A model generated the notes under the pieces. The model was not told the DNA's origin and did not search any database. It worked only from the letters and a program-made list of their open reading frames with translations. A stretch of DNA of 64,000 bases. Origin: Ruegeria spongiae. GTDB taxonomy: Bacteria > Pseudomonadota > Alphaproteobacteria > Rhodobacterales > Rhodobacteraceae. Below, one piece after another: positions 8,241 through 18,303 of the stretch. Positions within the stretch are counted from its first letter, which is position 1, and every line of letters starts with the position of its first letter. The stretch lies in the NCBI RefSeq assembly GCF_023502395.1, contig NZ_JAMFMB010000004.1, positions 124,001-188,000 of the forward strand, given 5' to 3'. Position numbers and translations under genes: made by a program.

Positions 8241-9506
8241 ATGGATCATTTTCTTTATCGCGACGGCAGCCTCTATGCCGAAGATGTGCCCCTGACCGAG
8301 ATCGCGGCCGAGGTCGGCACGCCGTTCTATGTCTATTCCACCGCCACGCTGCTGCGCCATTTCCGGCTGTTCGACGAAGCGCTGGAGGGCACCGACCACC
8401 TTGTCTGCTACGCGATGAAGGCAGCCAGCAATCAGGCGATCCTGAAGACGCTGGCGCAGGCGGGTGCGGGAATGGATGTGGTCTCGGAAGGGGAATACCT
8501 GCGTGCGAAAGCGGCGGGTGTGCCCGGCGAGCGGATCGTGTTTTCGGGCGTCGGCAAGACGGGCCATGAAATCCGCACCGCGCTGACCGGCGGTATCCGC
8601 CAATTCAACATCGAATCCGAGCCCGAGATGCAGGTGATCAGCGCCATTGCCTCAGAATTGGGCGTGATCGCACCGATCACCATCCGCGTGAACCCGGATG
8701 TCGATGCCAAGACCCATGCCAAGATCGCCACCGGGAAATCCGAGAACAAATTCGGCATCCCGATTGCCCGTGCGTCGGAGGTTTATGCGCTGGCCGCCTC
8801 GCTGCCGGGGCTCGAGGTGATCGGCATCGATGTGCATATCGGCTCGCAACTAACCGAGCTTGAGCCGTTCGAACTGGTCTACAAGAAAGTGGCCGAACTG
8901 ACCGAACAACTGCGCAGCGAGGGGCATAATATCCGCCGCCTCGATCTGGGCGGGGGCTTGGGCATTCCTTATGCGCGCTCCAACGACGCGCCGCCGCTGC
9001 CGGTGGAATATGGCGCGCTGATCAAGCGTACTGTTGGCCATCTGGGCTGCGAGATCGAGATCGAGCCGGGCCGGTTGATCGCGGGCAATGCCGGGCTGAT
9101 GGTCTCAAAGGTGATCTATGTGAAATCCGGCGAGGGGCGGGATTTCCTGATCCTCGACGGGGCCATGAACGACCTGATTCGCCCCGCCATGTACGAGGCG
9201 CATCACGATATCGTGCCGGTGATCGAACCGGCGCCGGGGGCTGAACAGCAGCCCTATGACATTGTGGGTCCCGTTTGCGAAAGCGGTGATACCTTTGCCA
9301 AACAGCGCAACATGCCAAAGCTGACGGCGGGCGATCTGGTCGCCTTTCGCAGTGCCGGGGCTTATGGCGCGGTCATGTCGAGCGAGTACAACACGCGACC
9401 GCTGATCCCCGAGGTTCTGGTCCATCAGGATCAATTCGCGGTTATTCGCCCACGCCCGACCTTTGACGAAATGATAAACCGCGATACCATACCTGAGTGG
9501 CTTTGA
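8241..9506 (+). CDS. lysA: Diaminopimelate decarboxylase
   Basis: This 421-residue fold-III PLP enzyme decarboxylates meso-diaminopimelate to lysine, the last step of the pathway. The Schiff-base lysine is Lys60 in YAMKAASN. The phosphate-binding GGGLGIPY lies near residue 236, and PVCESGD near residue 345 carries the catalytic cysteine. Length is standard. It is followed 38 bp later by the TIGR02302 gene, the usual neighbour in this bacterial group. Confidence 0.97.
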   Translation: MDHFLYRDGSLYAEDVPLTEIAAEVGTPFYVYSTATLLRHFRLFDEALEGTDHLVCYAMKAASNQAILKTLAQAGAGMDVVSEGEYLRAKAAGVPGERIVFSGVGKTGHEIRTALTGGIRQFNIESEPEMQVISAIASELGVIAPITIRVNPDVDAKTHAKIATGKSENKFGIPIARASEVYALAASLPGLEVIGIDVHIGSQLTELEPFELVYKKVAELTEQLRSEGHNIRRLDLGGGLGIPYARSNDAPPLPVEYGALIKRTVGHLGCEIEIEPGRLIAGNAGLMVSKVIYVKSGEGRDFLILDGAMNDLIRPAMYEAHHDIVPVIEPAPGAEQQPYDIVGPVCESGDTFAKQRNMPKLTAGDLVAFRSAGAYGAVMSSEYNTRPLIPEVLVHQDQFAVIRPRPTFDEMINRDTIPEWL

Positions 9507-9544
9507 CGCTGTAGCAGCGCTGGCCCGTCAGGAGGCCAAGTTAC

Positions 9545-12106
9545 GTGTCAAACCGGTCCACATATCTGCCCGTCCCGCGCTGGTCGCTGGGGCTGACGCG
9601 ATTCGGGATGCTCTCGGAACGGGTATTGCGCAGTTTCTGGCCGCTGATCTCGATCCTGCTGACTGTCTGCGCCCTGCTGATGCTGGGGCTTCACGATCTG
9701 GTTCCGGTCGAACTGGTCTGGGGCAGCGGAGCTGTTGCTATCACTGGCGCGCTGGTTGCGTTGGTGTGGGGTGCGCGGCGCTTTCACTGGCCCTCGCGGG
9801 CCGAGGCGCTGGCACGGCTGGACGAGGTCCTGCCGGGTCGTCCGATTCAGGCGCTGCTGGATGAACAGGCGATCGGCGAACGGGACGCCGCCTCGGTCGC
9901 TCTCTGGCGCGCGCATCAGGAGCGGATGGCGGCACGCGTTTCGGGCGCTGCCCCGGTGCAGCCCGATCTGCGACTGTCCGCGCGTGACCCCTATGCGCTG
10001 CGCTATGCGGCGCTATTGCTGTTCTGCGTGGCGCTCCTGTTCGGATCGGTCTGGCGGGCCGGGTCGATCACCGAGATGACGCCGGGCGCGGCCAATGCTG
10101 CCCAAGGACCAACGTGGGAAGGCTGGGTCGAGCCGCCGCGTTATACCGGGTTGCCGACTCTCTATCTGAACGACATCTCGGAACCCGAACTGGATATTCC
10201 CGAAGGCAGCCGCATCGTGTTGCGCTTTTATGGCGAGGTTGGCGCGCTGCGCCTGACCGAAACGGTGTCGGATTCCGGTGTCGAGGCCGCGTCTGACCCC
10301 GAGCAGGCACTGGTCGTCACGCGGGACGGAACCCTGACCATTGACGGCAATGGCGGGCGCACATGGGTGGTGGGCGTGGTTGCCGACACCGCACCGCAGA
10401 TTGCGGTGGCAGGTGTGGCCGAGGCGCAGGCCGCCGGGCAGATGAGTTTGCCTTTCACCGCCAGCGACGATTATGGCGTGGTGTCCGGCATGGCCGAGAT
10501 CGCGCTCGATCTGGCCTCGGTGGATCGCCGCCATGGGCTGACCACAGCGCCGGACCAGCGCAAAGCGGTCTCGGCCGATCTGCCGATGCCGATCACCGGT
10601 GACCGCGACATCTTTACCGAGGACCTGATCGAGGATTTCTCGCAGCATCCCTGGGCCAACCTGCCGGTGACGATCACACTCACCGCCCGCGACGCGGCGA
10701 ATCAGGTGGGTGCGGCGGAACCGCTGCAGACCAACCTGCCTGCGCGGCGCTTCTTCCAGCCCTTGGCGGCGGCGGTCATCGAACAGCGGCGCGATTTGCT
10801 GTGGGCGCGTTCGAACGGGCCGCGCGTCGCGCAAATCCTGCGGGCGGTCTCGCACCGGCCCGAGGATGTGTTCCGCTCGCAGACTGCCTATCTGCGCTTG
10901 CGGGTGACGTTGCGGCGGCTTGAGACCTTCAACGAATACGGGCTGAAGCCCAAACAGCAGGAAGAGATCGCGCAGGCGCTCTGGGATCTGGCGATCATCC
11001 TCGAAGAGGGCACGCTAACGGACGCGCTGGAACGGCTGCGCCGCGCGCAGGAGCGGCTGTCGGAGGCGATGAAGAACGGGGCCTCGGATCAGGAGATCGC
11101 CGAACTGATGCAGGAGCTGCGCGAAGCGACTGACGACTACCTGCGCCAGTTGCAGCGGCAGGCCCAGCAGGACGGAGAAAACAGCGACGAGCGTCAGCCG
11201 GGCCAGGATGGCGAGACGATGCAGATGACGCAGGACGACCTGCAGCGCATGATGGACCGCATTCAGGAGTTGATGGAGCAGGGCCGCATGGCCGAAGCGC
11301 AGCAGGCGTTGCAGGAACTTCAGGAAATGATGGAGAACATGCGCGTCACCCAGGGCCAGGGGCAGGGTCAGCAATCCGAAGGTCAGCAAGCGATGGAGGG
11401 GCTGGCCGAGACCCTGCGCAATCAGCAGGGCCTGTCCGATCAGGCGTTCCGTGATCTGCAGGAACAATTCAATCCCAATGCCAACCGCGGCGAAAGCCAG
11501 CAGAACCAGGGCCGCAGCGGTGGTGCCGGGCGTGGTCAGAGCCACGAGGGCGAGGGTGGGCAGGGTCAGGGCGATGGCCAGCGGCAGGGCGAAGGCGAAG
11601 AACAGGGCGGCGCCGGGCAGGGCTCACTTGCCGACCGCCAGCAGGCGCTGCGCGATGAACTGCGCCGTCAACAACAGGGCCTGCCCGGCGCAGGCACGCC
11701 CGAAGGTGACGCGGCACGCGATGCGCTGGACCGCGCCGGGCGCGCCATGGACGGCGCAGAAGAGGCGCTGCGGCAGAATGACATGGCCGACGCCATCGAC
11801 CGGCAATCCGAGGCGATGGAAGCGTTGCGCGAAGGCATGCGCGCACTGGGCGAGGCGCTGGCGCAGCAACAGCAGCAACCTGGTCAGGGCACACAGGAAG
11901 GCGACATGCGCGCCCAAAACCGCGACCCGCTGGGCCGCAATCCTGGGTCTCAGGGATCAATCGGAACCGATGAGCAGCTGTTGCAGGGCGAGGACGTCTA
12001 TCGCCGCGCCCGCGAATTGCTGGACGAGATCCGCCGCCGTAGCGGCGAAGGGGAACGCCCGCAGATCGAGCTGGATTATCTCAGACGGTTGCTGGACCGG
12101 TTCTAA
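9545..12106 (+). CDS. TIGR02302 / DUF4175 family large membrane protein
   Basis: An 853-residue protein of unknown function characteristic of alphaproteobacteria. Two N-terminal transmembrane helices (about 34-52 and 57-75) and a third near residues 155-175 anchor it. A presumably periplasmic beta-rich region follows, then a long helical and low-complexity region. From about residue 590 to 720 the protein is dominated by Gln, Gly, Glu and Met with repeated GQGQ and QQ stretches. It starts with GTG, preceded by AGGAGG. The family sits beside lysA in many Rhodobacterales. Envelope or stress roles have been suggested, but none is evident from sequence. Confidence 0.85.
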   Translation: MSNRSTYLPVPRWSLGLTRFGMLSERVLRSFWPLISILLTVCALLMLGLHDLVPVELVWGSGAVAITGALVALVWGARRFHWPSRAEALARLDEVLPGRPIQALLDEQAIGERDAASVALWRAHQERMAARVSGAAPVQPDLRLSARDPYALRYAALLLFCVALLFGSVWRAGSITEMTPGAANAAQGPTWEGWVEPPRYTGLPTLYLNDISEPELDIPEGSRIVLRFYGEVGALRLTETVSDSGVEAASDPEQALVVTRDGTLTIDGNGGRTWVVGVVADTAPQIAVAGVAEAQAAGQMSLPFTASDDYGVVSGMAEIALDLASVDRRHGLTTAPDQRKAVSADLPMPITGDRDIFTEDLIEDFSQHPWANLPVTITLTARDAANQVGAAEPLQTNLPARRFFQPLAAAVIEQRRDLLWARSNGPRVAQILRAVSHRPEDVFRSQTAYLRLRVTLRRLETFNEYGLKPKQQEEIAQALWDLAIILEEGTLTDALERLRRAQERLSEAMKNGASDQEIAELMQELREATDDYLRQLQRQAQQDGENSDERQPGQDGETMQMTQDDLQRMMDRIQELMEQGRMAEAQQALQELQEMMENMRVTQGQGQGQQSEGQQAMEGLAETLRNQQGLSDQAFRDLQEQFNPNANRGESQQNQGRSGGAGRGQSHEGEGGQGQGDGQRQGEGEEQGGAGQGSLADRQQALRDELRRQQQGLPGAGTPEGDAARDALDRAGRAMDGAEEALRQNDMADAIDRQSEAMEALREGMRALGEALAQQQQQPGQGTQEGDMRAQNRDPLGRNPGSQGSIGTDEQLLQGEDVYRRARELLDEIRRRSGEGERPQIELDYLRRLLDRF

Positions 12107-12127
12107 CAGATCCGGCAGCACTTGTTG

Positions 12128-13021
<894 letters not shown>

Positions 13022-13201
13022 TCTGCCTCCGGTTTCGGGATCTGCCTGCTTTGCTTTTTTTCGCGATGATAAGTTCTTAATGTCTGGGCGAAAAGGGAGA
13101 TTTGGAAAAACTCACCAGAAGTGTCGCCAAACCGCCCCGGTCGGGGCATTGAAACCCCATCCCGACTAGGGCAAGAAGGCGGCCAAAGAAACTAGGGGGC
13201 A

Positions 13202-13882
13202 GTGTTGATCGAGCTCGAAAACGTGGGCTACAGCTATGGCGGTGGCGAATTGCTGAGCGATGTCTCGGTGTCGCTTGCACCCGGCTCGTTCCATTTCCTG
13301 ACCGGCCCGTCGGGTGCGGGCAAGACCACCTTGCTGAAACTGTGCTATGGCGCGCTGCTGCCGACGGCGGGGCGGGTGCAGGTGTTTGACCGCGACATGG
13401 GCGCGCTCGACCGCGATGATCTGGCCATGCTGCGGCGTCGTGTCGGCGTCGTGCATCAGGATTGCCGCTTTCTCGATCATTTACCGCTGTCGGAAAACAT
13501 TGCCTTGCCGCTTGTCGTCTCTGGGCGCGGCCAACGTGCGGAAGACGACAATCTGAAAGAATTGATGAGCTGGGTTGGCCTGTCGTCGCGCGCCGAAGCC
13601 CTGCCACCCGAATTGTCAGGTGGTGAGCGGCAGCGCGCGGCACTGGCCCGCGCAGTGATCATGTCGCCGGATGTGGTTTTGGCGGATGAGCCCACCGGCA
13701 ATGTCGACTGGGACATGTCGCAGCGCCTGCTGCATCTGCTGGTCGAGCTGAACCGGATGGGCAAGACGGTGCTGATCGCAACCCATGACCTGAGCCTGAT
13801 CCGCGCCGCCAAAAGCCAGGTTCAGGCCCGCGTGCTGCGCATTTCGAACAAGGGTTTGCAACTTGCGGGGGCCGATCTGTGA
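13202..13882 (+). CDS. ftsE: Cell division ATP-binding protein FtsE
   Basis: A 226-residue ABC ATPase that pairs with FtsX to control septal peptidoglycan hydrolases. Walker A GPSGAGKTT is at 35-43, the signature LSGGERQR at about 138-145, and Walker B with DEPTGNVD at about 159-170. It starts with GTG at 13202. The last bases overlap the ftsX start (GTGA), so the two are coupled. Order ftsE-ftsX-plsC. Confidence 0.95.
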   Translation: MLIELENVGYSYGGGELLSDVSVSLAPGSFHFLTGPSGAGKTTLLKLCYGALLPTAGRVQVFDRDMGALDRDDLAMLRRRVGVVHQDCRFLDHLPLSENIALPLVVSGRGQRAEDDNLKELMSWVGLSSRAEALPPELSGGERQRAALARAVIMSPDVVLADEPTGNVDWDMSQRLLHLLVELNRMGKTVLIATHDLSLIRAAKSQVQARVLRISNKGLQLAGADL

Positions 13883-14778
13883 GCAACGGAACCATCCGGG
13901 GATTGCTGTTGAGCGACAAGCAAGCCGACCGCGTCGTCCCGCCGACCGGCTTCACCGCGCAACTGACGGTATTTGTCGCCGGTGCGATGGCGTTTATGGC
14001 GGTCTTTGCGCTGGCGCTGTCGCTGGCTTCGGGTCGGCTGGCCGACCGCTGGTCGCAGGAGCTTGCGAAGGCTGCAACCCTGCGGATCAACGCACCTGCC
14101 GAGCAACGCGCGGCACAGACCGAGACGGCGCTGAAACTTCTGCGCCAGACGCCCGGCGTTGCCAAGGCCCGTGCGCTGTCGCCCGAAGAACAGGCGGCTC
14201 TGCTGTCGCCCTGGTTCGGACCGGACCTGCCCATCGACGCGCTTCCCGTGCCGCAGCTGGTCGAAGTCACCGCGGGCGAGCCGGGCTATGATATTGCCGG
14301 TCTGCGTCTGCGGCTGAGCGCCGAGGTGCCGGGCGCGGTGCTTGATGATCACACCCGCTGGCGCGAACCGCTGGTCGACGCGGCCAATGGGTTGCGCCGT
14401 CTGGGCTTGATCGCGATCCTGTTGATTGGCGGGGCAACGGCGGCGATGATCACGCTGGCCGCCAATGCCGCGCTGGCGGCCAATGCGCAGGTGATCGAGG
14501 TTCTGCGGCTGGTGGGGGCCAAGGATGGCTATATCGCCGGGGCTTTCGTGCGCCGCTTCACCCTGCGCACCCTGATCGGAGCAGCAGTGGGGGTTGTGTT
14601 CGGCATGATCGGTGTGATGCTGTTGCCCGCGGCCTCGGACGAGGGCGGGTTTCTGACCGGCCTTGGCTTTCGCGGCATCGGCTGGGGGCTGCCGTTGCTG
14701 ATCCCGGTCTTGGGGGCCGGGGTCGCCTTTGCCGCCACTTGGGCCGCAGCCCGGCGCAGATTGAAGGAGTTGAGTTGA
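13879..14778 (+). CDS. ftsX: Cell division protein FtsX
   Basis: A 299-residue permease-like partner of FtsE. The first transmembrane helix is at about 33-53, followed by a periplasmic domain to about 170. Three more helices lie near 175-195, 225-252 and 268-290, the standard four-helix FtsX layout. It starts with GTG overlapping the ftsE stop and ends in TGATG shared with plsC. Role: anchoring FtsE and transmitting ATP-driven changes to periplasmic amidase regulators. Confidence 0.92.
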   Translation: MSNGTIRGLLLSDKQADRVVPPTGFTAQLTVFVAGAMAFMAVFALALSLASGRLADRWSQELAKAATLRINAPAEQRAAQTETALKLLRQTPGVAKARALSPEEQAALLSPWFGPDLPIDALPVPQLVEVTAGEPGYDIAGLRLRLSAEVPGAVLDDHTRWREPLVDAANGLRRLGLIAILLIGGATAAMITLAANAALAANAQVIEVLRLVGAKDGYIAGAFVRRFTLRTLIGAAVGVVFGMIGVMLLPAASDEGGFLTGLGFRGIGWGLPLLIPVLGAGVAFAATWAAARRRLKELS

Positions 14779-15500
14779 TGGCTGTCCAGTGGCTTCGTTC
14801 GGTTGTGTTCACGATCATCATGTATCTGTGGATGGCGGTGATGGGCATCCTCTTCTCGCCCTATGCGCTGCTGTCGCGCAACGGCGCGCTGCACGCCTGC
14901 AAAATCTATGCGCGTTCGGTGATCTGGATGGCGGGCTGGATGATCGGCCTCAAGGGCCAGGTGCGTGGCCCGGTCCCAACCGGAGAGGTGGTGATCGCCG
15001 CCAAGCACCAGTCGTTTTTTGACATCATGCTGATCTTTGTCGCAGTGCCCCGCGCCAAGTTCATCATGAAACGGGAGCTGCTCTGGACACCCTTCATCGG
15101 CCTTTACGCAAAGCGGCTGGGATGTATCCCGGTCGATCGCGGCAAGAAGGGCGCAGCGGTAGCCAAGATGGTCAAGGATGTGGCGTCGGAGTTTTCCGAA
15201 CCGGGGCAATTGGTGATTTATCCGCAAGGCACCCGCGTCGCGCCGGACGTGTACAAGAAATACAAGGTCGGCACGGCAATCCTTTACAAGGGTTTGAACT
15301 ACCCTTGCGTCCCTGCAGCGACCAATGTGGGTGTCTTCTGGCCCCGAAGCGGAATCCTGCGCAAGCCGGGTCTTGCGACGGTGGAATTCCTGCCGACGAT
15401 TGCGCCGGGCGTCGGGCGCGACGCGTTCATGGCGCAACTGGAAGACGCGATTGAGACCCGCTCGAACGACCTGATGCGTGAGGTCGGCTTTCTACCGTAA
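14778..15500 (+). CDS. plsC: 1-acyl-sn-glycerol-3-phosphate acyltransferase
   Basis: A 240-residue membrane acyltransferase converting lysophosphatidate to phosphatidate. The catalytic HX4D motif is His77 to Asp82 in HQSFFD. The substrate-binding block is PQGTR at 149-153, where most PlsC proteins have EGTR. The N-terminal hydrophobic segment is at about 8-30. The ATG overlaps the ftsX stop and is preceded by AAGGAG. I chose this start over an upstream in-frame ATG inside ftsX. Confidence 0.9.
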   Translation: MAVQWLRSVVFTIIMYLWMAVMGILFSPYALLSRNGALHACKIYARSVIWMAGWMIGLKGQVRGPVPTGEVVIAAKHQSFFDIMLIFVAVPRAKFIMKRELLWTPFIGLYAKRLGCIPVDRGKKGAAVAKMVKDVASEFSEPGQLVIYPQGTRVAPDVYKKYKVGTAILYKGLNYPCVPAATNVGVFWPRSGILRKPGLATVEFLPTIAPGVGRDAFMAQLEDAIETRSNDLMREVGFLP

Positions 15501-15520
15501 ACCCAAACCTTAGGCCGAAT

Positions 15521-15557
15521 GGGATCGCGACCGCTGATGTTGAACGGTTGCGATCCC
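15521..15557. terminator. Hairpin between convergent plsC and TerB-like genes
   Basis: GGGATCGCGACCG (15521-15533) pairs with CGGTTGCGATCCC (15545-15557) with one G-U pair and an 11-nt loop. It lies between two converging genes. Neither side has a U-tract, so it is only a probable bidirectional terminator. Confidence 0.55.
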
Positions 15558-15567
15558 CTCCGAACCG

Positions 15568-16410
15568 TCACACTGGCGTGGCACTGATGCTGCGGAACAT
15601 GCCTTGCACTTCATTTGCATCCAGGCTCAATCCGCGGGCGAGTTTTTGAACAAAGGCGTTCTCCTGCCGGTCGATATTGCCGTCGGCGGCAACAATCATC
15701 AGTGTAGCCTGCATGACAAGACGGCGCTGATCCAGCGGCAACCCTTTGCCAAAGCTGGCAAACTGTGCGTCGGTGGGCTTGGCCTCGGCCAATTCATACA
15801 TTCGCTGGATGCGGGCGCGATCGAAAGCGGCCCCGGTCATCTTTTCGGTGATATCCGCGATGATTTTGATCTCTTCCTCATCAAGGCTCCCATCCGCCTT
15901 GGCCGCATGGCACATCGCATCGGCGATCTTGATGGCAACAGGCGCAGCACCCGTCATCTCGCCCTGGCGCCGACGGGTGCGCGCCGCCCGGTCCGCCATC
16001 TTGAACCCTGCAAGGACCAGCAATCCGCCGATTGCGGCCAAACCCCAGAAACCGGACAGGATTTCGTTCATGTTCAGGCGCGCGACAGACGGGACCGTGT
16101 CGGGGATTTCGCCCACAACCTGCGCAGCTATAACCTGTTCTTCTGAGATCGGATAGAAGCGCTCGGCTTCGCAGCGGTCTGCAGCCAGTACATAGCCCTT
16201 GGACGTGCGCCAAACATTGGCAAAGATGACGTTATGGGTCTTGGTGAGGTGGCAAAGCGAATAGGCCACCCCGTCATTTACAATATTGGTGTCTGATACC
16301 AAGCCGAGGGATTCGCTATATCCCGACGTGCCGCCGCGGCGGGCTTCGGCGTCTTCGGTGGTTATCAATGTCAGGGTGATCGCTGTTGCGAGAAGTGTCA
16401 AAAAACGCAT
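15568..16410 (-). CDS. TerB-domain membrane protein
   Basis: A 280-residue protein with a signal peptide (residues 1-23), an uncharacterised periplasmic region with two cysteines, a transmembrane helix at about 118-136, and a cytoplasmic TerB-like helical domain at about 155-275. The TerB domain carries acidic pairs in AKADGSLDEEEI and VAADGNIDRQE, probable metal sites. Such proteins are often annotated as tellurite resistance, but a general envelope-stress role is equally likely. No other ter genes are nearby. Confidence 0.8.
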   Translation of the reverse strand: MRFLTLLATAITLTLITTEDAEARRGGTSGYSESLGLVSDTNIVNDGVAYSLCHLTKTHNVIFANVWRTSKGYVLAADRCEAERFYPISEEQVIAAQVVGEIPDTVPSVARLNMNEILSGFWGLAAIGGLLVLAGFKMADRAARTRRRQGEMTGAAPVAIKIADAMCHAAKADGSLDEEEIKIIADITEKMTGAAFDRARIQRMYELAEAKPTDAQFASFGKGLPLDQRRLVMQATLMIVAADGNIDRQENAFVQKLARGLSLDANEVQGMFRSISATPV

Positions 16411-16520
16411 ATTGTAGCCTCAATGAAAATCCGGTGGTTTGGCAGGGTGGAAGATGACCGGAGGGGTCGCGCTCTGCTTGGCTGCAGAACGGACCCAATT
16501 TGAGACTTGATCGCGTCAAA

Positions 16521-16547
16521 ATAGTGGCGAGCCTGTTTGGCTCGCCA
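16521..16547 (-). terminator. Rho-independent terminator after lpdA
   Basis: TGGCGAGCC (16525-16533) pairs with GGCTCGCCA (16539-16547) around a 5-nt loop. The reverse-strand transcript continues with CTATTTT. It lies 24 bp past the lpdA stop and closes the suc block. Confidence 0.8.
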
Positions 16548-16570
16548 TAAGGGTTAGTGAGGCTGACTGA

Positions 16571-17959
16571 TCAGCTGTGGATCGGCCCGTCGCCGCAGGC
16601 CAGCGCGGCCTCGCGCACGGCTTCCGAATAGGTCGGGTGGGCGTGACAGGTCAGGGCCAGATCCTCGGCCGAGGCGCCAAATTCCATTGCCACGCAGACC
16701 TCGTGGATCAGATCACCTGCGCCGGGGCCAATGATATGTGCGCCCAGGATGCGGTCGGTATCCTTGTCGGCGAGGATCTTCACGAAGCCGTCAGCGGCGA
16801 AGTTGGCCTTGGCGCGGCCATTGCCCATGAACATGAACTTGCCGACCTTATAGGCGCGGCCTTGTTCCTTGAGTGTCGCCTCGGTCTCGCCCACATTGGC
16901 CACTTCGGGCCAGGTGTAGATCACGCCGGGAATGACGCCATAGTTCACATGCCCATGCTTGCCCGCGACCTGTTCGGCGGCGGCCATCCCTTCGTCTTCG
17001 GCCTTATGGGCCAGCATCGGACCGTCGATGCAGTCACCGATGGCGTAGATGCCCTTGACGTTGGTCTGCCAGTCCTTGCCCACCTTGATCTGACCACGCG
17101 GGCTCATCTCGACCCCCAGCGCGTCGAGGCCCAAGCCGTCGGTGAATGGTTTGCGCCCGGTGGCCACCAGAACCGTGTCGGCGTCGATCACATGCTCGCT
17201 GTCATCCTTTCGCAGCTTGTAGGTGACCTTGGCCTTGGTCTTGGTGGCTTCGGTCTTTTGCACCGCCGCGCCCATGATGAATTTCATGCCCTGCTTTTTC
17301 AGGATGCGCTGGAAGCTCTTTTGCACCTCGGGGTCCATGCCCGGCGTGATCGCGTCGAGGAACTCGATGACTGTCACCTCGGTGCCCAGCCGCTGATAGA
17401 CCGAGCCCAGTTCCAGCCCGATCACGCCCGCGCCAATGACGACCAGTTTCTTGGGAACCTTGCCCAGTTCCAGCGCGCCGGTGGAGGTGACGACCACCTT
17501 TTCATCCACCTCGACACCGGGCAGCGACGAAGGTTCGGAGCCGGAGGCGATGATGATGTTCTTGGCGGTGTGGGTCTCACCCCCCACCTTGACCTGACCG
17601 GCAGCGGGGATCGATCCCCAACCCTTGAGCCAGTCGATCTTGTTCTTCTTGAACAGGAACTCGATGCCCTTGGTGTTCTGGTCGATCGTGTCGGATTTGT
17701 AGGCCAGCATCTGTTTCCAGTCGACCGAAGGGGATTTGCCCTTGAGGCCCATCTTGGCGAAGTTGTGCTCGGCCTCATGCAGGGAATGCGAAGCATGCAG
17801 CAGTGCCTTGGAGGGGATGCAGCCCACGTTGAGGCAGGTCCCGCCCAGCGTTTCGCGCCCCTCGACGACGGCGGTTTTCAGCCCCAACTGGGCGCAGCGG
17901 ATGGCGCAGACATAGCCACCGGGGCCCGCGCCGATGACGATCACGTCATAATTTGCCAT
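16571..17959 (-). CDS. lpdA: Dihydrolipoyl dehydrogenase (E3)
   Basis: This 462-residue flavoprotein reoxidises dihydrolipoamide in the 2-oxoglutarate dehydrogenase complex and possibly others. The FAD motif GAGPGG is at 10-15. The redox disulfide is Cys42-Cys47 in GGTCLNVGC, the NAD motif GAGVIG lies near residue 180, and the active-site pair is His441 and Glu446 in HAHPTYSE. It is the last gene of the reverse-strand suc block and ends at a strong terminator. Confidence 0.97.
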   Translation of the reverse strand: MANYDVIVIGAGPGGYVCAIRCAQLGLKTAVVEGRETLGGTCLNVGCIPSKALLHASHSLHEAEHNFAKMGLKGKSPSVDWKQMLAYKSDTIDQNTKGIEFLFKKNKIDWLKGWGSIPAAGQVKVGGETHTAKNIIIASGSEPSSLPGVEVDEKVVVTSTGALELGKVPKKLVVIGAGVIGLELGSVYQRLGTEVTVIEFLDAITPGMDPEVQKSFQRILKKQGMKFIMGAAVQKTEATKTKAKVTYKLRKDDSEHVIDADTVLVATGRKPFTDGLGLDALGVEMSPRGQIKVGKDWQTNVKGIYAIGDCIDGPMLAHKAEDEGMAAAEQVAGKHGHVNYGVIPGVIYTWPEVANVGETEATLKEQGRAYKVGKFMFMGNGRAKANFAADGFVKILADKDTDRILGAHIIGPGAGDLIHEVCVAMEFGASAEDLALTCHAHPTYSEAVREAALACGDGPIHS

Positions 17960-18031
17960 TCATAATCTCCTTTTGCGGATCGGGCACACAAGTGCCCCGA
18001 TGCGAATTCTATTTTCCGGACATGAGCTCAA

Positions 18032-18301
18032 TTAGACGGGTTCCAGCAGTTTCACCTCGACATGCGCGACGCCGCCACGTTCGTGGTACATCGCGAGGTC
18101 TTCAGACTGCAGGAAAGCGCTGGCTTTGTTCAGATCAGTGATCTCGAACATGGCGATGGCGTGATTGGCGCGATCGGGGTCGCGCCACACATGCAGGTCC
18201 TTGACCCCGGCGGATTTGCGCGCGGCTTTGTCTTCGTGAAACACCTTCAGCCAGACGTCGAAATCGGCCACATCGGCCTGCCAGAGAACATGTGTTGCCA
18301 T
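18032..18301 (-). CDS. Small protein with antibiotic-biosynthesis-monooxygenase-like pattern
   Basis: An 89-residue soluble protein. The pattern of alternating strands and the placement of Trp and His residues resemble the dimeric alpha-beta barrel of ABM-type proteins, but no catalytic residue can be assigned. It lies between sucB (2-bp gap) and lpdA (72 bp) and is almost certainly cotranscribed with them. A role in 2-oxoglutarate dehydrogenase function is possible from context only. Confidence 0.65.
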   Translation of the reverse strand: MATHVLWQADVADFDVWLKVFHEDKAARKSAGVKDLHVWRDPDRANHAIAMFEITDLNKASAFLQSEDLAMYHERGGVAHVEVKLLEPV

Positions 18302-18303
18302 GG